A stretch of DNA of 64,000 bases from Planomonospora sp. ID67723 (GCF_015711605.1 NZ_JABTEZ010000005.1:62001-126000); one strand, 5' to 3'. Counted from the first letter of the stretch, positions 17,110-26,469 are shown. Translations and numbers: made by a program. Notes: generated by a model not told the origin, from the letters alone.

Positions 17110-18180
17110 ATGTCCAACAACCCACTCGCCCGCCGGGGGTTCCTCGTCGGCGGAGCGGTCATCGGCGCGGGAGCGCTGGTCACCGCCTGCACGAGCAACG
17201 AGCCCGCCGCCCAGCCCGGTCCCGCCGGCTCCCAGCCCGCGGGCGCCCCCGCCCCCGGCACCGACAACGACAAGCCGGGTGAGAAGGTCGTCATCGGCTT
17301 CTCGGCACCGGCGGCCGACCACGGCTGGATCGCCGCGATCGCCAAGAACGCCGAGGCGGCGGCCAAGCAGTACGGCGACGTGGAGTTCAAGCCGGTCGAG
17401 CCGACCAACGACATCAACGCGCAGATCTCGGCGGTCGAGTCGCTGATCGCGGCCAAGGTCTCCGCGCTGGTGATCCTGCCCAACGACGGCCAGCAGCTCA
17501 ACCAGATCGCCCGCCGGGCCAGCGACGCCGGCATCCCGGTGATCAATCTGGACCGGATCTTCCCCGACAAGCTCTCGTACCGGACCTGGATCGGCGGGGA
17601 CAACTACGGCATGGGCGTGGCCGCGGGGCACTACATCGGCAAGAAGCTCAAGGACAAGGGCGTCGCGAACCCGGTGATCGTGGAGATCCAGGGCATCGCG
17701 ACGCTCCCGCTCACCCAGGACCGGAGCAAGGGCTTCGCCGACGCGCTCAAGTCGTACGGCTTCAGCGTGACAGCCCAGCAGGACGCCCAGTTCACCGTGG
17801 AGTCCGGCACCGAGGTGGCCGGCAACCTGCTCCAGGCGCACAAGAAGATCGACGCGCTGTGGAACCACGACGACGACCAGGGCATCGGCGTGCTGGCCGC
17901 GATCAAGGAGGCCGGCCGGAACGAGTTCTTCATGGTCGGCGGCGCCGGCTCGGCCAACGCGATGCGCGACATCCAGGCCGGCTCCGGCGTGCTGGAGGCC
18001 ACCGTGACCTACAGCCCGACGATGGCCTCCTCGGCCGTCAAGCTCGCCCGGCTCATCGCCCAGGGCAAGGGCATGAGCGACCTGGTGGAGAACCAGGTGC
18101 CGCAGTCGATCACGCTGGCCTCGGAGACCGTCACCAAGGACAACGTCGCCGAGTACCTTCCGCTGGGGTTCGAGTCGTGA
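17110..18180 (+). CDS. Sugar-binding lipoprotein of the ribose-type ABC importer
   Basis: 356 residues. The N-terminus NPLARRGFLVGGAVIGAGALVTAC carries both a twin-arginine-like RRGF motif and a lipobox with Cys27, suggesting a Tat-exported lipoprotein, followed by a Pro/Ala/Gly-rich tether. The mature part is a periplasmic-binding-protein family 1 fold (KVVIGFSAPAADHGWIAAIAKNAEAAA; ALVILPNDGQQLNQIARRA; WNHDDDQGIGVLAAIKEAG), as in RbsB/XylF. It lies 66 bp after the permease with its own AAGGAG ribosome site and overlaps the next gene by 4 nt. The ligand is unknown. Confidence 0.92.
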   Translation: MSNNPLARRGFLVGGAVIGAGALVTACTSNEPAAQPGPAGSQPAGAPAPGTDNDKPGEKVVIGFSAPAADHGWIAAIAKNAEAAAKQYGDVEFKPVEPTNDINAQISAVESLIAAKVSALVILPNDGQQLNQIARRASDAGIPVINLDRIFPDKLSYRTWIGGDNYGMGVAAGHYIGKKLKDKGVANPVIVEIQGIATLPLTQDRSKGFADALKSYGFSVTAQQDAQFTVESGTEVAGNLLQAHKKIDALWNHDDDQGIGVLAAIKEAGRNEFFMVGGAGSANAMRDIQAGSGVLEATVTYSPTMASSAVKLARLIAQGKGMSDLVENQVPQSITLASETVTKDNVAEYLPLGFES

Positions 18181-19358
18181 AGCAGTCCATCGGGGTGGGC
18201 ATGGTCGGGCACGCGTTCATGGGGCGCGTGCACTCCCAGGCCTGGCGGAGCGTCTCCGCGTTCTTCGACCTTCCGGTCACGGTGTCGATGGCGGCGCTCT
18301 GCGGCCGTTCACCGGAGCGTACGGCGGCCGCCGCGGCACGGCTCGGCTGGGTCTCGGCCGAGACGGACTGGCGGCGGCTCATCGAGCGGGACGACGTCCA
18401 GCTCGTGGACGTCTGCACGCCGGGTGACTCGCACGCCGAGATCGCGATCGCCGCGCTGGCCGCCGGCAAGCACGTGCTGTGCGAGAAGCCGCTGGCCAAC
18501 ACCGTCGCCGAGGCCGAGGCGATGGCCGAGGCGGCCCGCGAGGCGGCGGCGCGGGGGGTGCGGGCCATGGTCGCCTTCAACTACCGCCGTGTCCCGGCCG
18601 TCGCCTTCGCCCGCCGCCTGGTGGCCGACGGCCGCCTGGGCGAGCTGCGCCACGTGCGGGCGCAGTACCTGCAGGACTGGATCGTGGACCCGGAGTTCCC
18701 GCTGGTCTGGCGGCTGCGGAAGGACCGGGCGGGGTCGGGCGCGCTCGGCGACATCGGGGCGCACATCATCGACACCGCCCAGTTCGTCACCGGCCAGCAC
18801 CTGACGGGCGTCTCGGCGCTCACCGAGACCTTCGTCAAGGAACGCCCCACCGAGGAGGGGACGGACGGTCCCGGCGGGCTGGCGGGCGGGAGCCGTACCG
18901 GGGAGCGGGGGATGGTCGACGTCGACGACGCCGCGCTGTTCATCGGGAGGTTCGACGGAGGGGCGCTGGCCTCGTTCGAGGCGACCCGGTTCGCCTCGGG
19001 GCGCAAGAACGCGCTCCGGATCGAGGTCAACGGCTCGAAGGGAAGCCTGGCCTTCGACTTCGAGGCGATGAACGAGCTGTGGTTCCACGACCACACGCTG
19101 CCGGAGACCGAGGGGGGCTTCCGGCGGATCGTCGTCACCGAGCCCGGCCATCCGTACGCGGGGGCCTGGTGGCCGCCGGGGCACGGACTGGGCTACGAGC
19201 ACACCTTCACCCACGAGGTGAAGGACTTCCTTGAGGCGGTCGCCGCCGGGACCGACCCCTCGCCGTCCTTCGAGGACGGCCTGAGGGTGCAGCGGGTCCT
19301 GGCGGCGGTGGAGGCGAGCGCGGCCGACGAGAGCCGCTGGACGGTGGTGCAGAGATGA
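18177..19358 (+). CDS. Gfo/Idh/MocA-family NAD(P)-dependent dehydrogenase
   Basis: 393 residues. A Rossmann domain ([19 protein letters not shown]), EKPLANT (catalytic-region Lys) and the C-terminal alpha/beta domain with [13 protein letters not shown] are standard for the family, which includes inositol and scyllo-inositol dehydrogenases. Residues around 225-245 form a Gly-rich variable loop ([18 protein letters not shown]). The GTG start overlaps the binding-protein gene, and the stop overlaps the isomerase gene (ATGA). It presumably oxidises the imported sugar or polyol at a ring carbon; the substrate cannot be read from sequence. Confidence 0.9.
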   Translation: MKQSIGVGMVGHAFMGRVHSQAWRSVSAFFDLPVTVSMAALCGRSPERTAAAAARLGWVSAETDWRRLIERDDVQLVDVCTPGDSHAEIAIAALAAGKHVLCEKPLANTVAEAEAMAEAAREAAARGVRAMVAFNYRRVPAVAFARRLVADGRLGELRHVRAQYLQDWIVDPEFPLVWRLRKDRAGSGALGDIGAHIIDTAQFVTGQHLTGVSALTETFVKERPTEEGTDGPGGLAGGSRTGERGMVDVDDAALFIGRFDGGALASFEATRFASGRKNALRIEVNGSKGSLAFDFEAMNELWFHDHTLPETEGGFRRIVVTEPGHPYAGAWWPPGHGLGYEHTFTHEVKDFLEAVAAGTDPSPSFEDGLRVQRVLAAVEASAADESRWTVVQR

Positions 19359-20362
19359 GCAGGCCGATCACGCTGTTCACGGGCCAGTGGGCCGACCTCC
19401 CGTTCGAGGAGGTCTGCCGGCTGGCCGCGGAGTGGGGCTACGACGGGCTGGAGATCGCCTGCTGGGGCGACCACTTCGAGGTGGACAGGGCCCTGGCCGA
19501 CGATTCCTACGTCGCGCGGAAGCTGGAGACGCTCGCCAAGCACGACCTGAAGGTGTGGGCGATCTCCAACCACCTCGTCGGGCAGGCGGTCTGCGACCAC
19601 CCGATCGACGAGCGGCACCGCGCGATCCTGCCCGCGCGGATCTGGGGCTCCGGAGACCCGGAGGAGGTACGGCGGGCGGCGGCCGAGGAGATGAAGGACA
19701 CCGCCAGGGCCGCGGCGAAGCTGGGCGTGGACACGGTCGTGGGCTTCACCGGGTCGCCGATCTGGCACACGGTCGCGATGTTCCCGCCGGTCCCGGCCTC
19801 GATGGTCGAGGCGGGCTACGCCGAGTTCGCCGACCGGTGGAACCCGATCCTCGACGTGTTCGACGAGGCCGGGGTGAGGTTCGCGCACGAGGTCCACCCG
19901 AGCGAGATCGCCTACGACTACCACACGACGGTCCGCACGCTGGAGGCGATCGGGCGCAGGGAGGCGTTCGGGCTGAACTGGGATCCGTCCCACATGGTCT
20001 GGCAGGACCTGGACCCGGTCGGGTTCATCCTGGACTTCGCCGACCGGATCTACCACGTGGACTGCAAGGACGCCAAGGTCAGGTGCGGTGACGGGCGGCG
20101 GGGACGGCTCTCCTCCCACCTGCCCTGGGCGGACATGCGGCGCGGCTGGGACTTCGTCTCGACCGGCCACGGCGACGTGCCGTGGGAGGACTGCTTCCGG
20201 GCGCTGAACTCCATCGGCTACGACGGGCCGATCTCCATCGAGTGGGAGGACGCGGGGATGGACCGTCTCGACGGCGCGCCCGAGGCGCTCGGGTTCGTCA
20301 GGAGGCTGAACGCCATCACGCCTCCGGCGGCCGCCTTCGACGCCGCGTTCGGCGGGGAGTGA
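19355..20362 (+). CDS. Sugar phosphate isomerase/epimerase (xylose-isomerase-like TIM barrel)
   Basis: 335 residues, AP_endonuc_2 family. Probable metal ligands are Glu in FAHEVHPSE, Asp in [11 protein letters not shown], His in YHVDCKD and Glu in ISIEWED. It closes the five-gene sugar operon. Paired with an Idh/MocA dehydrogenase it could isomerise, epimerise or dehydrate the keto-sugar product (compare IolE/IolI). No regulator gene is adjacent. Downstream lies a short direct repeat of the type GGTTCGGTCAG (about 20415-20442). Confidence 0.88.
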   Translation: MSRPITLFTGQWADLPFEEVCRLAAEWGYDGLEIACWGDHFEVDRALADDSYVARKLETLAKHDLKVWAISNHLVGQAVCDHPIDERHRAILPARIWGSGDPEEVRRAAAEEMKDTARAAAKLGVDTVVGFTGSPIWHTVAMFPPVPASMVEAGYAEFADRWNPILDVFDEAGVRFAHEVHPSEIAYDYHTTVRTLEAIGRREAFGLNWDPSHMVWQDLDPVGFILDFADRIYHVDCKDAKVRCGDGRRGRLSSHLPWADMRRGWDFVSTGHGDVPWEDCFRALNSIGYDGPISIEWEDAGMDRLDGAPEALGFVRRLNAITPPAAAFDAAFGGE

Positions 20363-20438
20363 CGGCCGCCGACCCCGCGGCGCGCGGTGGCGACGGGCCC
20401 GAGCAGAGGACCCGTCAGGGATTCGGTCAGGGGTTCGG

Positions 20439-21272
20439 TCAGAGGCGCTGCCACAGGGCCGGGACGTTCGGGGGCTCCCAGCCCGCCTGGGCCGTGTGCG
20501 CCTGGAGACACCGGTAGGTCGCGCCGCCGTAGGTGACCTGGGCGCCGGCCGCGTAGGGGGTCCCGGCCTGCCAGGTGCCGCCTCCGCCGGTGGGGGTCGC
20601 CGTCGGCGTCGGAGTCGGCGAGCCCGTGCCGGCGACGTTGAGCACGAAGTCGAACGTCGCCTCCCGCCCCGACCCGACCGTGCGCACGTTCATGAGCAGC
20701 GACGGGTCGTAGATCGTGTCGGTGTTGTTGCGCGGCTCGCCGGGGAAGTAGAGCTGCGTGGTCAGGATCTGCGGCCGGCCGGGGGCCTGCAGTTTGACGT
20801 GGATGTGCCGGGTCCGGCCCGGGTAGAGGCCCGGGACGACGGTCGTCAGCCGGTAGGCGCCGTTGGCGTCGGTGTAGAGGTGGCCGCGCAGGGTGTAGCG
20901 GACGTTGTCGTAGGCGCCCATCGTGTCGGCCTGCCAGAAGTCCAGCAGCACCCGGCTGAGGGGCTGGCAGGCGCGGTTGAAGACATGGCCGCTGAGGACC
21001 AGGCGCGTGCCGGAGACCCCGGCGGTGAGATCGTCGCGCTCGGGCGAGTTGGGCTTGAAGTACGGCCCTTCCGTCTGGGCGACGGTCGTCCTGCCGGGGG
21101 TGCAGGCCAGCGGCTCGTCCACCGCCGGAGCGGCGCCCGTGGCGGCTCCCGCCGTGGCGACGGTGGCGCCGACCACGGCGGGGACGGCCAGGGCGCCCAC
21201 CCCGACCGCGGTGATGAACTGCTTACGGCTGAGGCCGGGCTCCTCGCCGGATACGTGAGGGTTCTCGGGCAT
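20439..21272 (-). CDS. Secreted intradiol dioxygenase fused to a C-terminal carbohydrate-binding module
   Basis: 277 residues. The N-terminus LSRKQFITAVGVGALAVPAVVG is a secretion signal. The intradiol-dioxygenase beta sandwich (about 50-210) contains TEGPYFKPN and GRTRHIHVKL, supplying Tyr and His ligands for Fe(III). A Pro/Thr linker (PTPTPTATPTGGGG) leads to a CBM5/12-like module (about 235-277: WQAGTPYAAGAQVTYGGATYRC to WEPPNVPALW). This architecture is known from Streptomyces extracellular catechol dioxygenases proposed to act on lignin-derived phenols while bound to polysaccharide. ATG 21272 has GGAG 8 nt upstream. It is divergent from an AraC regulator, its probable controller. Confidence 0.9.
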   Translation of the reverse strand: MPENPHVSGEEPGLSRKQFITAVGVGALAVPAVVGATVATAGAATGAAPAVDEPLACTPGRTTVAQTEGPYFKPNSPERDDLTAGVSGTRLVLSGHVFNRACQPLSRVLLDFWQADTMGAYDNVRYTLRGHLYTDANGAYRLTTVVPGLYPGRTRHIHVKLQAPGRPQILTTQLYFPGEPRNNTDTIYDPSLLMNVRTVGSGREATFDFVLNVAGTGSPTPTPTATPTGGGGTWQAGTPYAAGAQVTYGGATYRCLQAHTAQAGWEPPNVPALWQRL

Positions 21273-21373
21273 GGATGCTCTCCTTCGGACAGCGGCGGTC
21301 GACCGCGCTGGGGGGCGGCGCGGTCCGTCCCGTCCTGACGTGTATATCCACCGGTCCGTCCGGAGACTTGGCT

Positions 21374-21460
21374 GCCAGCGCCAGGTTGTTGGCGGGCGGT
21401 GCCAGGCCGCCCGCCCATGCGGCGGTACGGCGCCGGCGCCGGCGTCAGGCCAGCGCCAGG
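21374..21460. promoter_or_regulatory. Two 12-bp direct repeats GCCAGCGCCAGG in the dioxygenase/AraC divergent region
   Basis: Identical copies lie at 21374-21385 and 21449-21460, 75 bp apart, with a partial GGTGCCAGGC between (about 21409). AraC-family proteins bind direct repeats, so these are candidate operators for the AraC gene at 21557. The rest of the 284-bp gap holds a CGCCGGCGCCGGCG-like GC palindrome and nothing else I can name. Confidence 0.45.
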
Positions 21461-21556
21461 GCCGGGCATAACACCGTGCTGGAGATGCGGATGAGATTTC
21501 CGCCGGGCCGAGGCGGGGGGAGAGGCTTGGGCCGTCACCGCGACGAGGAGACGGTC

Positions 21557-22489
21557 ATGCCCACGTTCGTCAGCACGGCCGGCCACCCGGTCCGGGACCA
21601 GGCCGCGTTCTGGCAGCACCTCGTGTCCGAGGCGTTCGGCCCGCTGGAGCTGCGGACCGAGGCCCGCGAGGGGTTCGCCGGCCGGATCGTCGGCCGTACG
21701 CTCGGCCCGGTCCAGGTGAGCGAGGTGCGCGCCCCCGCCCACGTGGTCAGCCGCGCCGCCCGGCACGTCCTGCGCGACGGGCGGGAGCACTACAAGCTCT
21801 CCCTGGTGCTGCGCGGCTCGGGTGTGGTGGAGCAGGCGGGCAGGCACGTCGAGGTCGGCTCGGGGGACCTCGTCCTGTACGACCTGGCCCGCCCGATCCG
21901 GTTCGCGCTGCGTGAGCACCACCTGCTGGCGCTCACGATCCCCCGGTCGGTGATCCCGCTGCCCCCCGCCCACGTGGCGACCTTGGCGGGCACGGTCCTG
22001 GGCAGCCGCTCGGGTCCCGGGCGGCTGGCCGTCTCGTTCCTGACCGCGCTGGCCGCCGACGGCGACGCCGCGGAGGGACCGCACGGCCCGCACGTCGGCG
22101 AGGCCCTGGTCAGTGTGGTGACCGGGGCGATGCGCGAGCGGCTGGACGGCGTGCTCCCGGCCGCGGGCGCCCACGCAGAGCTGCTGGAGCGGATCGGGGA
22201 CTGGATCGAGCGGAACCTGCACCGTCCCGACCTGTCCCCGGCGGTGATCGCCCAGGCCCACCACGTCTCGGTGCGCCAGCTTCACCGGATCTTCCAGGCG
22301 GCGGGCACCACGGTCGCCGCCCACGTGCGGGCCCGCCGCCTGGACCGCTGCCGCCGCGAGCTGTCGGCCGTGGACCGCGGCGAGCGGGTGAACGCGATCG
22401 CCGCCCGCTGGGGCTTCCACGACCCGGCCTCCTTCAGCCGCGCCTTCCGCCGGGCCTACGGGGTCGCGCCGCGGGACTACCGCGGCTGA
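21557..22489 (+). CDS. AraC-family transcriptional activator (AraC_binding_2 type)
   Basis: 310 residues. The N-terminal half is the AraC_binding_2 cupin-like domain of NahR/FeaR-like activators (HYKLSLVLRGSGVVEQAGR, VGSGDLVLYDLARPIRF). The C-terminal 100 residues are two HTH motifs (VIAQAHHVSVRQLHRIFQ; AARWGFHDPASFSRAFRRAYGVAPRDYRG). ATG 21557 follows GAGGAGACGG. Divergent from the secreted dioxygenase, it most likely senses an aromatic or related compound and activates that gene and itself; this link is inference from position. Confidence 0.9.
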   Translation: MPTFVSTAGHPVRDQAAFWQHLVSEAFGPLELRTEAREGFAGRIVGRTLGPVQVSEVRAPAHVVSRAARHVLRDGREHYKLSLVLRGSGVVEQAGRHVEVGSGDLVLYDLARPIRFALREHHLLALTIPRSVIPLPPAHVATLAGTVLGSRSGPGRLAVSFLTALAADGDAAEGPHGPHVGEALVSVVTGAMRERLDGVLPAAGAHAELLERIGDWIERNLHRPDLSPAVIAQAHHVSVRQLHRIFQAAGTTVAAHVRARRLDRCRRELSAVDRGERVNAIAARWGFHDPASFSRAFRRAYGVAPRDYRG

Positions 22490-22667
22490 CGGAGGGGCCG
22501 CCGGGGCGAAGAGGGGCGGGGGAGGAGCCGACGGGGATTCCTGCGGCCGGTCGATCGTGCGGGTGGGGTGCGGCGGCCGGGCGAACACGGTCCGCGGCGT
22601 CCGGGTGATCCGGATGCCGCGGGCCGTACCGCCCCGCCCGTACCGTTACGGGCCGTACCGTTGCGGG

Positions 22668-22685
22668 CGGGGCGGCACCGCCCCG
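22668..22685. terminator. 8-bp GC hairpin abutting the ADH stop codon
   Basis: Arms CGGGGCGG (22668-22675) and CCGCCCCG (22678-22685) with a 2-nt apparent loop sit between the convergent AraC and ADH genes. Upstream, the phrase GTACCGTT is repeated. It could serve both genes. Confidence 0.55.
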
Positions 22686-23771
22686 TCAGTCCAGGACGAC
22701 GACCTGGCGCAGGACCTCGCCGCCGCGCAGCGCCGCCACGGCGTCGTTGAGGTCGGTGAGCCTGATCCGGGCACTGATCATGCTCTCCAGGTCGAGCTTG
22801 CCGGCCTTGTAGAGCCCGGCGAAGAACGGGAAGTCGCGGCGGACGTCCGACCCGCCGTACAGCGAGCTGAGGATGTTCTTGCCCTCGAACAGCAGGTTGA
22901 AGGCGGTCAGCGGGACGGTGTCGTCCATCGCGCCAGCGCCGACGACGACCACGTCGCCGCCGCGCCGCGTCGCCTGCCAGGCGGTCATGATGGCGGCGGA
23001 CTTGCCGACCGCCTCGAAGCCGTAGTCGAAGCCCTGGCCGCCGGTCAGCGTGCCGAGCGCGTCCATGAGCTGGTCGGGTGTGATCGCGTGGGTGGCGCCC
23101 ACCTTCTTGGCCAGCTCGTGCTTGGACTCCAGCGGGTCGATCGCGCAGATCGTGGTCGCTCCGGAGATCCGGGCGCCCTGGATGATCGACAGGCCGATGC
23201 CGCCGCAGCCGACCACGGCCACGGTCGAGCCCGCCCGTACCTTGGCGGTGTTGAGAGCCGCGCCGACGCCGGTGGTGACGCCGCAGCCGATCAGCGCGGC
23301 CACCTCGAACGGGACCTCCGGGTCGACCTTGATCGCACCTTGCCAAGGCACGACGATCTCCTCGGACCAGGTGCCGCACCCGGCCATGCCGAACGCCGGG
23401 GTGTCGCCGCCGTAGCGGAAGCGGGCGTTGACGAAGCTGTCCATGACGTAGGTCATGCACAGGAACGGCTGGTTGACCAGGCAGTTGGGGCAGGTGCCGC
23501 AGGCGGGGGTCCAGTTGACGATGACGTGGTCGCCGGGCTGGACCGTGGTCACGTGGTCACCGACCTCGACGACCTCTCCCGCGCCCTCGTGGCCGGGGAC
23601 GACCGGCAGCGGCATGGGCAGCACGCCGCTGATCACCGACAGGTCGGAGTGGCAGACGCCGGTCGCCCTGACCTTGATCCGGACGTCCGCGGGGCCCATC
23701 GGGGCAAGGGTGAAGTCGTCGCGGATATCGAGTTTGTCGTCGCCGGCGGCATGTAGAAGCGCACCACGCAT
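22686..23771 (-). CDS. Zinc-dependent alcohol dehydrogenase (MDR superfamily)
   Basis: 361 residues. Catalytic-zinc ligand candidates are Cys40 (GVCHSDL) and His61 (PGHEGAG); structural-zinc cysteines are Cys91, 94, 97 and 105 (CGTCPNCLVNQPFLC). The NAD motif is VAVVGCGGIGLSII. It resembles class III-like ADHs common beside mycobacterial P450/ferredoxin genes. ATG 23771 follows GGAGG by 6 nt and starts 10 bp after the ferredoxin stop. The operon PPOX-ferredoxin-ADH begins at an exact KstR-type box, so a role in oxidising a sterol side-chain alcohol is plausible, though not shown by the sequence. Confidence 0.9.
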   Translation of the reverse strand: MRGALLHAAGDDKLDIRDDFTLAPMGPADVRIKVRATGVCHSDLSVISGVLPMPLPVVPGHEGAGEVVEVGDHVTTVQPGDHVIVNWTPACGTCPNCLVNQPFLCMTYVMDSFVNARFRYGGDTPAFGMAGCGTWSEEIVVPWQGAIKVDPEVPFEVAALIGCGVTTGVGAALNTAKVRAGSTVAVVGCGGIGLSIIQGARISGATTICAIDPLESKHELAKKVGATHAITPDQLMDALGTLTGGQGFDYGFEAVGKSAAIMTAWQATRRGGDVVVVGAGAMDDTVPLTAFNLLFEGKNILSSLYGGSDVRRDFPFFAGLYKAGKLDLESMISARIRLTDLNDAVAALRGGEVLRQVVVLD

Positions 23772-23781
23772 GGGGTCCCTC

Positions 23782-23976
23782 CTAGTTCTCCTCAAGGGAG
23801 AGAGCGGCTTTGGGGCAGGACCGCACGGCGTGCCGCACGCGGTCCATCATCTCCGGCGGCGGCTCAGGCAGCAGCAGGTGCAGCTGGTCGTCGTCGTCGA
23901 GCTCGAAGACCTCCGGGGCGAGTCCCATGCAGACGGCGTTGGCCTCGCAGACCAGATAGTCGACTTTGACCTTCAT
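23782..23976 (-). CDS. Small P450-type ferredoxin
   Basis: 64 residues, beginning MKVKVDYLVCEANAVCMGLAPEVF. Cys10 and Cys16 with a later SCPKAAL Cys give the C-x5-C...CP pattern of [3Fe-4S] or atypical [4Fe-4S] ferredoxins that feed cytochromes P450 in actinomycetes. Gln/Asn/Val at the variable cluster position is typical of this group; here Ala/Val residues lie between the first two cysteines. ATG 23976 has GAGGAGG upstream. It is encoded between the F420/PPOX protein and the ADH. No P450 is adjacent; the nearest is the CYP125-like gene at 32847, which shares the same operator type. Confidence 0.88.
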   Translation of the reverse strand: MKVKVDYLVCEANAVCMGLAPEVFELDDDDQLHLLLPEPPPEMMDRVRHAVRSCPKAALSLEEN

Positions 23977-23995
23977 GTGAGCCTCCTCAACCGAG

Positions 23996-24460
23996 CTAGA
24001 CCTGAGTGGCGAGCTTACGGTGGTCCCAGGAGATCACCCGGGTGGGCTCCACCACAAAGGCGACGCGCTTGCGGCCGGTGTAGGTGACGTACTCGGTCAG
24101 AAGCTCCTCGGCCTCCGGCATCCCCGCCATGCGCCTGGCCACGTTCATGCCGACGTCGAGGATGCCCGCGGAGTCGTCGATCCTGCGGGCGACGCCGTAC
24201 ACCAGGACGCCCCGCAGGTCGGAGTACTCCTCTCCGGCCTCGATCAGGCAGCTCACCCGGGCGTCCCGCTCGATGTTGCGCGTCTTCTGGGCCTTGCCGT
24301 AGGTCCAGAACGAGATCTTCCCGCCGGTCAGGCCGTAGAACATGGTCACCATGTGCGGTGTGCCGTCCGGGTTGATCGTGCCGAGCTGGAGCTTGCGTGA
24401 CTCGGCGATGAAGGCGGTGATCTCGTCGTCGGACATCACGATGCGGGCGCGCTGGTTCAC
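23996..24460 (-). CDS. PPOX-class F420-dependent (or flavin) oxidoreductase
   Basis: 154 residues with the split beta-barrel fold (KLQLGTINPDGTPHMVTMFYGLTGGKISFWTYGKAQKTRNIERDARVSCLIE). It resembles Rv1155/Rv2991-like PPOX proteins that bind F420 or flavin. GTG 24460 gives VNQRARIVMSDDEIT; longer versions upstream would run through the operator. The KstR-type box ends only 10 bp before this start, so the transcript probably has a very short leader. First gene of the operon with ferredoxin and ADH. Confidence 0.85.
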   Translation of the reverse strand: MNQRARIVMSDDEITAFIAESRKLQLGTINPDGTPHMVTMFYGLTGGKISFWTYGKAQKTRNIERDARVSCLIEAGEEYSDLRGVLVYGVARRIDDSAGILDVGMNVARRMAGMPEAEELLTEYVTYTGRKRVAFVVEPTRVISWDHRKLATQV

Positions 24461-24469
24461 GGTGCAAAG

Positions 24470-24483
24470 TAGAACACGTTCCA
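24470..24483. promoter_or_regulatory. KstR-type operator TAGAACACGTTCCA
   Basis: An exact match to TnnAACnnGTTnnA. It lies 10-23 bp upstream of the PPOX start and in the 77-bp gap shared with the divergent methyltransferase, so it could control both. The KstR-like regulator at 45310-46029 is the obvious candidate to bind it. Confidence 0.75.
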
Positions 24484-24528
24484 CCGTGCCGGGCAAGGGC
24501 CGTACGGAATGTTGTTCGGCCTGGGTAG

Positions 24529-25194
<666 letters not shown>

Positions 25195-25212
25195 ACCGGT
25201 CCCGCACCGGAT

Positions 25213-25235
25213 CGGTCCGGGCACGGGCCGGACCG
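25213..25235. terminator. Bidirectional hairpin terminator
   Basis: Perfect arms CGGTCCGG (25213-25220) and CCGGACCG (25228-25235) with a 7-nt loop, placed between the convergent methyltransferase and DUF1702-like genes. Confidence 0.75.
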
Positions 25236-25238
25236 CCC

Positions 25239-26366
25239 TCAGGAGAGGCGCCCGCGGCGGGTCCAGGCCTTGCGGACCCCGGCGCGCCAGGCCTGATAGT
25301 GCTCGCTGCTGTAGGCGTTGTGGCCGAGCGCGATGAGCGCGGTGTCGGTCCAGCCGGCGGCCTCGTCCACCTCCGCCCCGCACAGCACGGGTGCGGCGTC
25401 GATGGTGTGCCCGGGGACGACTCCGGAGATCAGCCGGGCGGCGCAGCCGAAGGCACCGCCCTGGGCGAGGTGCGCGCGGAACCCGCCGCCGGCCGCGGCC
25501 TCCTCCAGCCGCTCCAGCGCGGCAGGGGTCGCACCCCCGGCGTACACGGCGGCCTGGCCGACGCCGCTCCACAGGTCGGGGTGGCGTCCCGCGGGGAACT
25601 CGGCGATGCGCAGGACGACGTCGTCCACCCCCGCGCACTCGTGGAACCAGAGCATCCGGCCCAGCCCCTGGTCGAAGACGGCCCTGCGGGTCCGGTCCAT
25701 CAGCCCGGCGGTGCGCTGCCGCCCGACGGTCCGGTCGGCGGCGGCGAAGCCCTGGTGGAAGCCGAAGCCGTCGAAGGCCAGCCAGCGCAGCAGCGGATGG
25801 ACCGCGCGGATGCCCCACATCGGCCGGAGCCGGAGACGGGCGTAGGCGCGGCCGGCGCCGATGTGGACCATGTGCGGGTAGCGCATGCCCTGCCCGCTGA
25901 GCAGCTCCCGGAGCCGCCGCCCGCCGGTCATCGTGAGCACGTCCAGCGTCGCGCAGGCCATGCCCGCGCCCTCGTAGGCGAACCCGCGCAGTTCCTCGGC
26001 GAGGTCGTCGATCCGCCCGATCTCGCCTGCGAGGGTCGCGTTGAAGCCGGTCAGGAAGGAGCGGCAGCCCGCCTCCAGGCGGTCGCGGGCCGTGCCCAGG
26101 CGGAACCGGAGGCTGCCGAAGTCGGCCCGGCCGGGGTCCTGCCAGAGGAGGCCGCGCGGGCCGCCCGGACGGAGCGGTCCGGGCGCGTCCGGTTCGGGCG
26201 CGTCCGGCACGGCGCACCCGGGTGTGACCGGCACGACGCATTCGGGCGCGACCGGTGCGGCCGGCTCGGGGACGGCCGCCACGACCGGCTCGGGGGCGAC
26301 GGCCTCGGCGACCTCGTCGGCCTCGTCGCGCTGAGCCACTGCTCCGGTGCCCTCCGCGTTGCTCAC
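25239..26366 (-). CDS. DUF1702-like protein
   Basis: 375 residues. The N-terminal 70 residues are Ala/Pro/Val-rich and low-complexity. The rest (LRFRLGTARDRLEAGCRSFLTGF; FAYEGAGMACATLDVL; YPHMVHIGAGRAYARLRL; RWLAFDGFGFHQGFAAAD; FHECAGVDDVVLRIAEFP; WSGVGQAAVYAGGA) matches the DUF1702 pattern as I recall it. That family is often found with enediyne/polyketide clusters, but no such cluster is visible here. It is cytosolic with no signal peptide or membrane segment. The biochemical role is unknown. Start ATG 26366 is the first in frame; the low-complexity head makes it uncertain. Confidence 0.7.
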   Translation of the reverse strand: MSNAEGTGAVAQRDEADEVAEAVAPEPVVAAVPEPAAPVAPECVVPVTPGCAVPDAPEPDAPGPLRPGGPRGLLWQDPGRADFGSLRFRLGTARDRLEAGCRSFLTGFNATLAGEIGRIDDLAEELRGFAYEGAGMACATLDVLTMTGGRRLRELLSGQGMRYPHMVHIGAGRAYARLRLRPMWGIRAVHPLLRWLAFDGFGFHQGFAAADRTVGRQRTAGLMDRTRRAVFDQGLGRMLWFHECAGVDDVVLRIAEFPAGRHPDLWSGVGQAAVYAGGATPAALERLEEAAAGGGFRAHLAQGGAFGCAARLISGVVPGHTIDAAPVLCGAEVDEAAGWTDTALIALGHNAYSSEHYQAWRAGVRKAWTRRGRLS

Positions 26367-26469
26367 GGGTCCCGACCGTAGCCACGGGGGGCCGGGCCCT
26401 CAAACACCTCGGGCCGTGGATCGGGCAAAGAGCCGGGAAAGGAATCGGGCGCGGGGACGGGGAGGGGCG

